From NCBI RefSeq assembly GCF_001029105.3, contig NZ_CP011807.3, positions 1,116,001-1,180,000 of the forward strand: a stretch of DNA of 64,000 bases, read 5' to 3'. The position numbers were made by a program, and so were the translations under genes. Source of the stretch: Pandoraea faecigallinarum. GTDB taxonomy: Bacteria; Pseudomonadota; Gammaproteobacteria; Burkholderiales; Burkholderiaceae. The notes beneath the pieces are model-generated. The model made no database searches. It worked only from the letters and a program-made list of their open reading frames with translations, and was not told where the DNA came from. Positions 34,758-43,340 of this stretch are shown one piece after another (position 1 is the first letter of the stretch; every line of letters starts with the position of its first letter).

Positions 34758-35369
34758 ATGCACACCGCCAAGCAAGCCAAGCAGCACGCCAACGAGCACG
34801 GCAAGCACGCGATGACCGGCAATGGTCACAGCCAGCACGCGGGTGGAGATTTCGAAATCGACGTTCGTGCGCTGCGCGAGCGTGCCCGGGAGCACCTCGA
34901 CGACGGTGCCGTCACGGAAGACTACCGTGCCGATCGCGATGCGGTCGTGCACATGCTCAACGACGCGCTCGCGACCGAACTCGTGTGCGTGCTGCGCTAC
35001 AAGCGTCACCATTTCATGGCCACGGGCATTCACGCCGAGCCCGTGGCGGCGGAATTCGCCGAGCATGCGGCCCAGGAGCAGGATCACGCGGATCGCATCG
35101 CGGCGCGTATCGTGCAACTGGGCGGCGAGCCCGATTTCTCGCCGGACAGCCTCTCCTCGCGCAGCCACGCCGAATACGTCACCGGTAGCAATCTGCGCGA
35201 CATGATTCGCGAAAATCTCGTCGCCGAGCGTATTGCGATTGAGAGTTACCGCGAGATGATTCATTATTTGGGCGATCGGGATACCACGACCCGTCGCATG
35301 CTCGAAGAAATTCTCGCCGTCGAGGAGGAGCACGCCGACGATATGCGGGATCTGCTCGACCGGGAGTGA
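34758..35369 (+). CDS. Ferritin-like (bacterioferritin/Dps-type) protein
   Basis: 203 aa; ATG 34758 after CAGGAGGATTCGCCA. An N-terminal His/Lys-rich, disordered extension (about 1-35) precedes a four-helix ferritin-like domain. Carboxylate/His pairs of a di-iron site are visible: ALATELVCVLRYKRHHF, EHAAQEQDHADRIAARI and LAVEEEHADDMRDLL. It could store iron or detoxify peroxide. The long spacing to other genes, its own ribosome site and the 'gaagcacc' triplet repeat upstream (34660-34686) suggest a separate transcript. Whether it forms 24-mers or 12-mers cannot be told. Confidence 0.88.
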   Translation: MHTAKQAKQHANEHGKHAMTGNGHSQHAGGDFEIDVRALRERAREHLDDGAVTEDYRADRDAVVHMLNDALATELVCVLRYKRHHFMATGIHAEPVAAEFAEHAAQEQDHADRIAARIVQLGGEPDFSPDSLSSRSHAEYVTGSNLRDMIRENLVAERIAIESYREMIHYLGDRDTTTRRMLEEILAVEEEHADDMRDLLDRE

Positions 35370-35441
35370 CGGCCATGGCGCGCGCATCGAGATCACGCAA
35401 GCGCGGCCAGCCGGCCGACGGGGACAGTCTCTGGAGCTTAG

Positions 35442-36083
35442 ATGTCACTGACAATAAAAATCCTCATTGCCGACGACCATGCCATCGTTCGTACGGGCTT
35501 CAAGCAGTTCATTGCCGACGAGTCGGACATGGAAGTGCTGGGCGAGGCCGCGAGCGGGGACGAAGTGATTCGTGCCGTACGCGAGACCAAATTCGATGTC
35601 GTGTTGCTGGATATCGCCATGCCTGACAAGAACGGCATCGACACCCTGCGCGTGATCAAGCAGCTCAGGCCCGAGCAGGGCGTGTTGTTCCTCTCCACGT
35701 ATCCGGAAGCGCAGTATGCCGTGAATCTGCTGCGCGCCGGGGCCGACGGCTATCTGATGAAGGACGCCGCGCCCGAGGAGATCATCCGGGCAATCCGCAC
35801 CGTGGCGCGCGGTCATCGCTACGTCAGTGAGGTGACGGCGGATCTGCTTGCGCAAAAGCTCGACAAACCGGTCGACGAACCGATGCACGAGCAACTCTCG
35901 GAGCGCGAGTTCCAGGTGTTCTGCAAGCTGGCGCAGGGGCGCACGCCCACCGAGATTGCCGACGAGCTGCATCTGTCGGTGAAGACTGTCAGCACATATC
36001 GTGCGCGGGTGCTGGAGAAGATGCATTTGAAAACCAATGCCGACCTGACGCTTTATGCGCTCAAGAACGGCTTGATTAGTTGA
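35442..36083 (+). CDS. LuxR/NarL-type response regulator
   Basis: 213 aa. Receiver with ADDH acidic pocket, phospho-Asp in VVLLDIAMPDKNG (about 58), Thr/Ser in LFLSTYPE and Lys in LMKDAAPEE. The C-terminal helix-turn-helix runs LSEREFQVFCKLAQGRTPTE then LHLSVKTVSTYRARVLEKM, the GerE/LuxR signature. TGGAG lies before the ATG. Likely receives phosphate from the HisKA_3 kinase at 32353-33927, the partner class for NarL regulators, and controls the nearby stress genes. Confidence 0.92.
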   Translation: MSLTIKILIADDHAIVRTGFKQFIADESDMEVLGEAASGDEVIRAVRETKFDVVLLDIAMPDKNGIDTLRVIKQLRPEQGVLFLSTYPEAQYAVNLLRAGADGYLMKDAAPEEIIRAIRTVARGHRYVSEVTADLLAQKLDKPVDEPMHEQLSEREFQVFCKLAQGRTPTEIADELHLSVKTVSTYRARVLEKMHLKTNADLTLYALKNGLIS

Positions 36084-36096
36084 GAGAGAGGCTGTC

Positions 36097-36519
36097 ATGT
36101 CAACCGGGAACGCGGCAACGCTTACGGGGTCCCGTTTGCCCCTGAAGGTGCTGCTGATCGAAGACTCGGCGGTGATTCGCGAGAGCCTGTCCGAAGCGCT
36201 CGGGTCGACCGGGATGCTGGAAGTGACAGGGGTGGCGGAGACGGCCGACGACGCGGTTCGCACCCTGGAAAACGATTCCTTCGACGCGGTGATCGTCGAT
36301 ATTCAATTGCGGCGCGGCTCCGGCATGGACGTGCTGTCTTACCTGCACAGCAAGGGCATGCTGGAAAAGCTCATGGCCATCGTGCTGACCAATTACGCGT
36401 TGGCGACCTACCGTAAGCGTTGCCAGCAACTGGGCGTGCAGCACTTCTTCGACAAATCGCTGGAGTTCGACCGGGTCATCGAGGTGCTCGACGAGTTCGC
36501 GACCGGTCGTCAGGCGTGA
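36097..36519 (+). CDS. Single-domain response regulator (receiver only)
   Basis: 140 aa, 13 bp after the LuxR-type regulator gene and probably cotranscribed. One CheY-like receiver: EDS pocket (LLIEDSAVIRE), phospho-Asp in AVIVDIQLRRGSG (about 67), Thr in IVLTNYA, Lys in FFDKSLEF. No output domain, so it probably acts as phosphate sink or by protein contact within the same pathway. It has 15 extra N-terminal residues. Confidence 0.9.
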   Translation: MSTGNAATLTGSRLPLKVLLIEDSAVIRESLSEALGSTGMLEVTGVAETADDAVRTLENDSFDAVIVDIQLRRGSGMDVLSYLHSKGMLEKLMAIVLTNYALATYRKRCQQLGVQHFFDKSLEFDRVIEVLDEFATGRQA

Positions 36520-36611
36520 ATCCGGCGGCTGCGGCGCACACGACAGACCCCGGAGACTCCCTCTGCCCATAACCCTCACAATTCGGCATAAAGAGATCAA
36601 ATTTTATTATT

Positions 36612-36640
36612 TTCAACTATTTAGGCGCATGGGCTAGAAT
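36612..36640 (+). promoter_or_regulatory. Candidate sigma-70 promoter for metNIQ
   Basis: TTCAAC (36612-36617) and TAGAAT (36635-36640) with a 17-bp spacer in an AT-rich patch, 76 bp before the metN ATG. No SAM riboswitch fold was recognised in the 196-bp gap. Confidence 0.5.
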
Positions 36641-36715
36641 GTCGCCTTTGCGCTAAATAGAGTCTTGGCGGCGGCACTGCGGGCGTTTTCGGCAGTGGGG
36701 CTGCTATTTTTTTGC

Positions 36716-37750
36716 ATGATCGAACTCCAGAACATCACCCAGCGCTTTGCTGGACCCAAGGGGCCGATCGACGCGCTTTCCAATATCAGCCTGTCGATCG
36801 AGCGCGGCGAAGTCTTCGGCATCATCGGCCGAAGCGGCGCCGGAAAGAGCACGCTCGTGCGTGTCATCAACTTGCTGAACCGTCCCAGCGATGGCACGGT
36901 GCGGGTCGACGGTCAGGATCTGACCTCGTTGTCGTCGGACGAATTGCGTCAGGCGCGCCGCCGCATCGGCATGATCTTCCAGCATTTCAACCTCCTGAGC
37001 TCGCGTACCGTCTACCAGAACGTGGCGCTGCCGCTCGAACTCGCCGGCGTGAGCGCGGCAGAGATTCGCGCGAAGGTGTTGCCGTTGCTCGAACTCGTGG
37101 GCCTGACGGCACAGAAGGACCGCTATCCGTCGCAGATCTCCGGCGGCCAGAAGCAGCGCGTGGGGATCGCCCGCGCCTTGGCGAGCGAGCCGCAGGTGCT
37201 GCTCTCGGACGAAGCCACCTCGGCGCTCGATCCGGAGACGACCCGCTCGATCCTCGACCTGCTCAAGCGCATCAACCGCGAACTGGGGCTGACGGTCGTG
37301 CTGATTACGCACCAGATGGAAGTGATCAAGCAGGTCTGCGATCGCGTGGCGGTACTCGATGCCGGACGCGTGGTCGAGCAGGGGGCGGTGATCGACGTGT
37401 TCCTGCGTCCCCGGCACGACGTCACACGCGCGCTGATCGGCGACGTGATCGCGCAGGAGCTGCCCGCCGGTGTGCGCGAGCGCGTGGCATCGCGCATCGG
37501 CAACGGCCACGATCATCTGTACCGTCTCGCGTTTTCGGGCGCGGGCGTGGACCAGCCGCTGCTCTCCGAAGCCATTCGCCGCTACGAACTCGATTTCAAC
37601 ATCCTGCACGGCCAGATCGACGAGATTCAGGGGCAGGCATTCGGATCGCTCGCCGTGATGGCGGGCGGCACACCGGCCCGCGTGGCCGAAGCCATGGCGT
37701 TCCTCGCCAGTGAAGGCGTCGTCGTCGAGGAGTTGAGCCATGTGGAGTGA
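36716..37750 (+). CDS. metN: Methionine ABC transporter ATP-binding protein
   Basis: 344 aa from ATG 36716. ABC domain: Walker [11 protein letters not shown]-loop IFQHFNLL, signature [15 protein letters not shown], Walker [13 protein letters not shown]. The C-terminal about 95 aa form the NIL regulatory domain ([20 protein letters not shown]), which binds methionine and inhibits transport when the internal pool is high. It overlaps metI by 11 bp. Length and order metN-metI-metQ match the D/L-methionine importer. Confidence 0.97.
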   Translation: MIELQNITQRFAGPKGPIDALSNISLSIERGEVFGIIGRSGAGKSTLVRVINLLNRPSDGTVRVDGQDLTSLSSDELRQARRRIGMIFQHFNLLSSRTVYQNVALPLELAGVSAAEIRAKVLPLLELVGLTAQKDRYPSQISGGQKQRVGIARALASEPQVLLSDEATSALDPETTRSILDLLKRINRELGLTVVLITHQMEVIKQVCDRVAVLDAGRVVEQGAVIDVFLRPRHDVTRALIGDVIAQELPAGVRERVASRIGNGHDHLYRLAFSGAGVDQPLLSEAIRRYELDFNILHGQIDEIQGQAFGSLAVMAGGTPARVAEAMAFLASEGVVVEELSHVE

Positions 37751-38393
37751 AATGTTCGATCTGTTCGTCTCCTCGTTCTGGGAGACGCTCATCATGGTCG
37801 GGATTTCCGGCCTGATCGGCGCCGTGGTCGGCGTGCCTCTGGGCGTGCTGTTGTATCTGACGGATCGTAACGGCGTGTTGCAGAACCTGCCGACCAACCG
37901 GGTCGTCGGGATCATCGTCAACGCCGTGCGCTCGACGCCGTTCATCATTCTGCTCGTGGCCGTGATTCCGTTCACGCGCCTGATCGTGGGCTCATCCATC
38001 GGTACGATGGCCGCCGTGGTGCCGCTTACCATCGCTGCCGCGCCGTTCGTCGCCCGTCTGGTGGAGACCGCGCTGCGTGAGGTCGACCGCGGGCTGATCG
38101 AAGCCGCGCAGTCGATGGGTGCGACGACTGGCCAGATCGTCATGAAGGTGTTGCTGCCCGAGGCGCTGCCCGGGATCGTTGCCGGTCTGACGATCACGTT
38201 CGTGAGTCTGGTGGGTTATTCGGCCATGGCTGGCGCCATCGGCGGCGGCGGACTGGGCGACCTGGGAATCCGCTACGGCTATCAGCGCTTCCTGCCGGAA
38301 GTCATGATTACCGTCGTACTGATCCTGATCGTTTTCGTGCAACTGGTGCAGACGTTCGGGGACTGGCTGGTGCGCCGTCTCAGTCATAAGTAA
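37740..38393 (+). CDS. metI: Methionine ABC transporter permease
   Basis: 217 aa with five hydrophobic helices and the permease EAA loop ([26 protein letters not shown]), which docks on MetN. Length and segments such as [21 protein letters not shown] are standard for MetI. The start overlaps metN, indicating coupled translation. It is followed by metQ after 95 bp. Confidence 0.97.
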   Translation: MWSEMFDLFVSSFWETLIMVGISGLIGAVVGVPLGVLLYLTDRNGVLQNLPTNRVVGIIVNAVRSTPFIILLVAVIPFTRLIVGSSIGTMAAVVPLTIAAAPFVARLVETALREVDRGLIEAAQSMGATTGQIVMKVLLPEALPGIVAGLTITFVSLVGYSAMAGAIGGGGLGDLGIRYGYQRFLPEVMITVVLILIVFVQLVQTFGDWLVRRLSHK

Positions 38394-38488
38394 GACAAGT
38401 CGGGCGAGTTTGCCGACGCAGTACCCAAAAGCAGACATAGGGTCTTTTCGCCGGCCAGCCGGCACGCTACTCAAACACGGGGTTTTCC

Positions 38489-39301
38489 ATGCAACGTCGT
38501 ACGCTTTTCAAGCTGTTGGCCGGTGTCGGTGCCGCCACGGTTTTCGCCACGCAATTCGCGGCTCCGGCTGCGGCGGCTGACGCCGTCAACCTGAAAGTCG
38601 GTGTGACAGGCGGCCCGCACGCCCAGATCTTCGACGAAGTGAAGAAGGTCGCCGCCAAGGACGGACTGAACATCAAGGTCATCGAATTCAGCGACTACGT
38701 GCAGCCGAACGCCGCACTGTCGTCGGGCGATCTGGACGTGAACAGCTACCAGCACCAGCCGTACCTCGACGCGCAGATCAAGGATCGCGGCTACAAGCTC
38801 GAATCCATCGCCAAGACCGTGATCTTCCCGATGGGCGTCTATTCGAAGAAGCTCAAGTCGCTGGCCGATCTGAAGACGGGCGACAAGGTTTCGCTGCCGA
38901 ACGACCCGACCAACGGCGGCCGCGCGCTGCTGTTGCTGCAAAAGCAGGGGCTGATCAAGCTGCGCGCCGACGCGGGTCTGAAGGCCACGCCGATCGACGT
39001 GGCAGAAAACCCGAAGAAGCTGAAGTTCGTGGAACTGGACGCCGCGCAACTGCCGCGCTCGCTCGACGACGTGGCTGTGGCCGTTATCAACACCAACTTC
39101 GCAATGGAAGCCGGTCTGAACCCGAAGAAGGATTCGATCGCCATCGAAGACGCCAACGGCCCGTACGCCAACGTGCTGGTGATCCGCACGGCAGACAAGA
39201 ACAAGCCGTGGGTGGCCAAGCTCATCAAGGCATACCACTCGCCGGAAGTGAAGGCCTTCATCGAGCAGAAGTTCGGTGGATCTGTCGTGACCGCCTGGTA
39301 A
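38489..39301 (+). CDS. metQ: Methionine-binding periplasmic protein (NlpA family)
   Basis: 270 aa. The signal region begins MQRRTLFKLLAGVGAATVFA and ends with AAPAAAAD; there is no lipobox Cys, so unlike classical MetQ this looks like a soluble, possibly Tat-exported, periplasmic protein. The mature domain has LKVGVTGGPHAQIFDEVKK, the SYQHQPYLD ligand loop and SLPNDPTNGGRAL, all MetQ hallmarks. An inverted-repeat-flanked IS begins about 50 bp after the stop. Confidence 0.95.
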   Translation: MQRRTLFKLLAGVGAATVFATQFAAPAAAADAVNLKVGVTGGPHAQIFDEVKKVAAKDGLNIKVIEFSDYVQPNAALSSGDLDVNSYQHQPYLDAQIKDRGYKLESIAKTVIFPMGVYSKKLKSLADLKTGDKVSLPNDPTNGGRALLLLQKQGLIKLRADAGLKATPIDVAENPKKLKFVELDAAQLPRSLDDVAVAVINTNFAMEAGLNPKKDSIAIEDANGPYANVLVIRTADKNKPWVAKLIKAYHSPEVKAFIEQKFGGSVVTAW

Positions 39302-39391
39302 GCCCGGCGATGTGCCGGGACGGTTCACCGCACGACGGTGACCGGCGCCGAGGAACGGCAACGCCTTGCGGCGTTGCCCAGATTGCTGACG

Positions 39392-39424
39392 AACCCCTCG
39401 TTTTTCGGAGCGAGGGGTTTTTGG
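39392..39424 (+). terminator. Terminator downstream of metQ, inside the left IS end
   Basis: AACCCCTCG, 10-nt loop, CGAGGGGTT followed by TTTGGC. It would end metNIQ transcripts. Its counterpart in the right end (about 40907-40936, CAAACCCTCGCC...GCGAGGGTTTTG as read on the minus strand) lies just upstream of the transposase start. Confidence 0.85.
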
Positions 39425-39427
39425 CTT

Positions 39428-40894
39428 TTAGGCAAGGGCGAATGGGCAGCGTAAGGGCGCGCACATTGAGAGACAAGCCCTCAGGACGCTCATGAGCCAC
39501 CGAAACGGGCGCCAGAGGTACGAACGCTCGCCTAAACGCGCCCGTAGGCGCGCCACCAGCATCGCAATTTTCTTGATGTTCTGCGCCGCCGCAGCCAACA
39601 AGCACTGCTCGGCCACCTTGCGCAGCCCGCGCATGCGCGCATAGCGATGCCCATGCAGTTGCTTGGCATCGGCGAAGCTGCGTTCCACCGTCTCCTTGCG
39701 CCGCGCGTAAATGCGTCGCCCCCACTCGCTCAGCCGCCTCGCATCCACCCGCTCCTTGGCGCGCTCCCAGACATGGCGCGTCACCACCTTCACCGCGTTG
39801 GCACTGTTCGTGCACTGTGCTCGTACCGGGCAGCACCGGCATATCCGAGCATCGGATTTGTATTCCCGATAGCCGAGCCGGTTAGTCGTGCTGTACGGCA
39901 GCGCCTGTCCCTGCGGGCACACGTACTCGTTGCGGTACGCGTCGTACTGGAACTGCCGTTTGTAGAACAGCCCCGGCTTGTGGTTCGGCGTGCGATAGCC
40001 CATCACCCCGGCAATCTCCCGCTCCTCGAGCCCCTGGCACACCGCCGGCGTGAAGTAGCCAGCATCCAGCCCCACCGCTTCCACCTTGAACTCGAAGCGC
40101 TCGCGCTGTCGATCCAGCCGCTCCAGATACGGCTGGCTGTCGTGCACCGAGGCCGGCGTCACATGCGTATCGGTGATGATCGCGTGCTTCGCGTCCACCG
40201 TGCGGTGGTCCAGATAGAAGAACCCCTTCGGCTTGTCGTCCCGCACCATGTAGCCGCTGTCCGGATCGGTCCGGCTAATCTTGGTGTCCTTGCTCGACGG
40301 CGGCTCATCGCCGTCGCGATTCAGCGGCTTCTTGCCATGCGCGGCCCGGTCCGCATCCACTGCCGCATTGAGCTTCTCCAGATAGGCCGCAGGCGTCTGT
40401 TCCAGCTTTACCACGTCGAATTTGTTCTTGTTCGCGTTGGCTTTCAGGTGCGTGCTGTCGGTGTACAGCACCCGGCCATCGACCAGACCACGGCCCATCG
40501 CCTGGCGCACGATCTCGTCGAAGATCTCCTGATACACCGTCGTGTCCGTGAAGCGTCGGCGGCGATTCTGTGAGAACGTCGACGCATCCGGCACCTTGTC
40601 GGTCAGCCGAAACCGGGCGAACCACCGATAGGCGACGTTGACCTGGACCTCGCGCATCAACTGCCGCTCACTGCGCACTCCAAACAGGTAGCCGATGAAC
40701 AGCAGCTTGAACATCACCACCGGATCGAGCGCCGGACGACCGTTGTCTGCGCAGTACAGATGCGCGACCTTTTCGCGGATGAATTCGAAATCCACTGCCG
40801 CGTCGATCTGGCGCAGCAGGTGGTCCTTCGGCACGAGTTCCTCGAGCGTCACCATCTCGAGTTCGTGCTGCGTGGGCGTCGGGATCTTTAGCAT
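39428..40894 (-). CDS. IS1182-family transposase
   Basis: 488 aa from the ATG at 40894 (AGCAGG upstream). The N-terminal domain LVPKDHLLRQIDAAVDFEFI with ALDPVVMFKLLFIGYLFGVR, then the DDE catalytic region (VLYTDSTHLKANANKNK, VGLDAGYFTPAVCQGLEER, and a Glu in the late ERSFADAKQLHGHRYARMRG helix), are typical of IS1182-type transposases. The reading frame is full length and looks intact, so the element may be active. The terminator in the right end would shield it from external transcription. Confidence 0.92.
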   Translation of the reverse strand: MLKIPTPTQHELEMVTLEELVPKDHLLRQIDAAVDFEFIREKVAHLYCADNGRPALDPVVMFKLLFIGYLFGVRSERQLMREVQVNVAYRWFARFRLTDKVPDASTFSQNRRRRFTDTTVYQEIFDEIVRQAMGRGLVDGRVLYTDSTHLKANANKNKFDVVKLEQTPAAYLEKLNAAVDADRAAHGKKPLNRDGDEPPSSKDTKISRTDPDSGYMVRDDKPKGFFYLDHRTVDAKHAIITDTHVTPASVHDSQPYLERLDRQRERFEFKVEAVGLDAGYFTPAVCQGLEEREIAGVMGYRTPNHKPGLFYKRQFQYDAYRNEYVCPQGQALPYSTTNRLGYREYKSDARICRCCPVRAQCTNSANAVKVVTRHVWERAKERVDARRLSEWGRRIYARRKETVERSFADAKQLHGHRYARMRGLRKVAEQCLLAAAAQNIKKIAMLVARLRARLGERSYLWRPFRWLMSVLRACLSMCAPLRCPFALA

Positions 40895-41322
40895 CCTGCT
40901 ATTAAAAAACAAAACCCTCGCACTTGGCGAGGGTTTGTCAGCAATCTGGGCAACGCCTTGCGGCGTTGCCGTTTTTTTTCGTCCTTGTGCGGCGCGGAGA
41001 ATGCGGCAAGGCTGTGGGTCCCCACGCGACGGCGGGCCGAAGGCCGTGGGGGCCCGACGTTTGTGGCATTTCCGATGCTGTCACGGTTTTGTCAAATAAC
41101 GGCGATAGCCTGATTGCCAAGTAAAAGAGGGTGCCCGCGGGCACCGTCACAAGACGCGGATATGGGCCGAAGAGCAGCGACCGCACGCGAAGCACGGGGA
41201 ACGGGTGAGACTCCATCGGAGCGTACGACCGCCGGTGCGCGCGATGGCGCCCGACACATGCCCGCACGACGTATAGCGGTTGGCATGATGCCGGCGCACC
41301 GCACCGACTTACGGAGTCTCAG
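40895..41322. other. Intergenic region between the IS and the EAL-CBS-GGDEF gene
   Basis: 428 bp. The first 80 bp are the right IS end. The remainder holds no ORF I would support; it presumably contains the promoter for the downstream gene, but no clear -35/-10 pair was found (TTGTCA at about 41092 is the best -35). Confidence 0.5.
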
Positions 41323-43230
41323 TTGAACCCTCTCCCGCCTGCCGCCTCTGCCGCAGCTGTCGCGACCGTAGGCATACGTCCGCAGGAACGCTTCGGCGCC
41401 CTCGCGCGCGACGCGCAACCACCTTCCCCGATTTCACCGTTTGCCGAACCCGACGAAGCGTCGTTGCTCGCGGAACTCTGCGAAGGCATCGGCCTGACGT
41501 GCGTGTTCCAGCCGATTCTCGATTTTCGAACCTCCGAAGTGGCCGGCTACGAAGGGCTGGTGCGCGGACCGGCGGGCACGACGATTCACTCGCCGATGGC
41601 GCTCTTTGCCGCCGCGCGTCGACACGGGCTGCTCGGCCCGCTCGAACTCGCGTGCCGGCGAACGGTGCTGCGCGGGTTCGTCGAGCAGGACCTGCCGGAA
41701 CGTCTCTTCCTGAATATCGGCCCGGTCACGCGGGCGCAACCCGGCGGCGGCGTAAGCGAGTCGCTCGGGCTCGACGAAACCTTCGCGATGCTCCAGTCGT
41801 TTCACCTGCCGCCCGAGCGCGTGGTGCTCGAACTGACCGAGCATGCGCCTGCGCTCGATCTGGCGAGCACGCGTGCTTCGCTCGCGGCGTATCGCGCGCT
41901 GGGGTTCGAGGTGGCGCTCGACGACATGGGCGAGGGCTATGCAAGCTTGCGCCTCTGGTCGGAACTGCGACCGGATTACGTCAAGATCGACCGGCACTTC
42001 GTCGACGGTATCGACACGGACACGGTCAAGCTTCAGTTCGTGCGCTCGATGCGTCAGATCGCCGAGACGAGCGGTACGCGCGTGATCGCCGAAGGCATCG
42101 AACACGCTGAGGAGCTTCAGGTCGTGCGCGATCTGGGTATTTTTCTCGGCCAGGGATATTTCATTGCCCGGCCCGAGGCGCAGCCGCAACGGGCGATCAC
42201 GGCGAACGTGCAGGATGTCGTGAACGAGCGTCGCGCCTATGTGCATCAGCAGCCGAGTCAGCTGGGCGCGGGCAACGTGACGCTGGAGCGCATCGCGTCG
42301 TACGTCGCGCCGGTGTCGCCGGACACGCGCAGCGAGGATGTCGTCGCACGTTTCGAAAGCGACCCCGCGCTGGAGGTGTTGCCCGTCGTCGAGCGCGAGC
42401 GTGCTGTCGGGCTGATCGGGCGGGCGTCGTTGATCGGGCGGTTTGCGCGTCCGTTCACGCGCGAACTCTACGGACGCAAGCCATGCTCGGCGGTAATGGA
42501 GCCGCGCCCGCTGACGTTCGACAAGGCCGCGCGGGTCGAAGACCTGAGCCGGATGATCGCCGAAGGCGCCAGTCGTCAGATCGCAGCCGGCTTCATCGTG
42601 ACCGATCAGGGACGCTATTTCGGTGTAGCGCAGGGGCATGCGCTGATGCGGCACATCACCGACATGCAACTCGATGCTGCGCGTTACGCCAATCCGCTCA
42701 CGCTGCTGCCGGGCAACGTGCCGATCGACGATTACATGGATCGCATGATCGGCGAGCGGCAGTCCTTTCACGCGTGCTACGTCGATCTGGACAACTTCAA
42801 GCCGTTCAACGACGTGTTCGGCTATCGCCGTGGCGACGACCTGATTCAACTGGTCGCACGCGTGTTGATGGCCGTGCGAAACCCCGAATGTGATTTTCTC
42901 GGGCACATCGGCGGCGACGACTTTCTGATCCTGTTCCGCAGTCCCGACTGGGAAGCGCGCTGTCGCGAAGCGCTCACGCGTTTCGGCGAAGCGGTCACGG
43001 AGTACTTCCATCCCGACCAGATTGCCGCGGGGGGATTCGAAGCGGAGGACCGTCGCGGGATGGTCATCTTCCATCCGATCACGAGCCTGTCGATCGGGGT
43101 GGTCGCGGTCACCCCCGAGAGTTTCCCGTCGCACGTGGAAGTGTCGGCCGCGGCGGCCGACGCCAAGAAGATGGCCAAACGCGCGCTCGGCAACAGCCTG
43201 TTCGTCGAGCGGCGCAGGGCGCATCGATAA
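41323..43230 (+). CDS. EAL-CBS-CBS-GGDEF protein, probable c-di-GMP phosphodiesterase
   Basis: 635 aa from a TTG start at 41323 (GGAG upstream); no ATG gives the full EAL domain. EAL domain about 50-290: EGLVR (77-81), Asn131, Glu170, ALDDMGEGYASL (Asp200/201), KID (221-223) and AEGIEH (257), so the catalytic set appears intact and the domain probably hydrolyses c-di-GMP. CBS pair about 310-440. GGDEF domain about 460-630 with GGDDF (530-534) in place of GGDEF, likely weak or regulatory. No membrane segment, so it is cytosolic. Confidence 0.88.
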   Translation: MNPLPPAASAAAVATVGIRPQERFGALARDAQPPSPISPFAEPDEASLLAELCEGIGLTCVFQPILDFRTSEVAGYEGLVRGPAGTTIHSPMALFAAARRHGLLGPLELACRRTVLRGFVEQDLPERLFLNIGPVTRAQPGGGVSESLGLDETFAMLQSFHLPPERVVLELTEHAPALDLASTRASLAAYRALGFEVALDDMGEGYASLRLWSELRPDYVKIDRHFVDGIDTDTVKLQFVRSMRQIAETSGTRVIAEGIEHAEELQVVRDLGIFLGQGYFIARPEAQPQRAITANVQDVVNERRAYVHQQPSQLGAGNVTLERIASYVAPVSPDTRSEDVVARFESDPALEVLPVVERERAVGLIGRASLIGRFARPFTRELYGRKPCSAVMEPRPLTFDKAARVEDLSRMIAEGASRQIAAGFIVTDQGRYFGVAQGHALMRHITDMQLDAARYANPLTLLPGNVPIDDYMDRMIGERQSFHACYVDLDNFKPFNDVFGYRRGDDLIQLVARVLMAVRNPECDFLGHIGGDDFLILFRSPDWEARCREALTRFGEAVTEYFHPDQIAAGGFEAEDRRGMVIFHPITSLSIGVVAVTPESFPSHVEVSAAAADAKKMAKRALGNSLFVERRRAHR

Positions 43231-43270
43231 GTGTGGCGGCAGGCGGACCGAAGACGCGCCGCCGGCAACG

Positions 43271-43296
43271 AAAAAGCCCGCCGACCGGCGGGCTTT
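43271..43296 (-). terminator. Terminator between the EAL gene and the APC permease
   Basis: AAAGCCCGCCG and CGGCGGGCTTT with a 2-nt loop between two converging genes. Five T follow on the minus strand (permease side); on the plus strand it is followed by CCC, so it mainly serves the permease gene. Confidence 0.8.
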
Positions 43297-43340
43297 CCCT
43301 TGCGCGATGTTCAGTGCGTACGCGTTGGTGCGTCAGTGCG

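Larger units (their letters stand above)
39354..40973. mobile_element. IS1182-family insertion sequence with long inverted, terminator-bearing ends
   Basis: About 1620 bp. Left and right ends are imperfect inverted copies over roughly 70 bp: AACGGCAACGCC, a 5-nt variable core, GCGTTGCCCAGATTGCTGAC, then a CCCTCG...CGAGGG stem and a T-run. One transposase gene fills most of the interior. No convincing target duplication flanks these ends. The exact outer borders are inferred from where the two ends stop matching, so they could be off by some bases, and part of the ends might be a resident repeat. Confidence 0.75.

Noticed and set aside
35379..35626. Small plus-strand ORF before the LuxR-type regulator
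   Set aside because: It overlaps the regulator gene out of frame and has an Arg/Gly-rich shadow composition.
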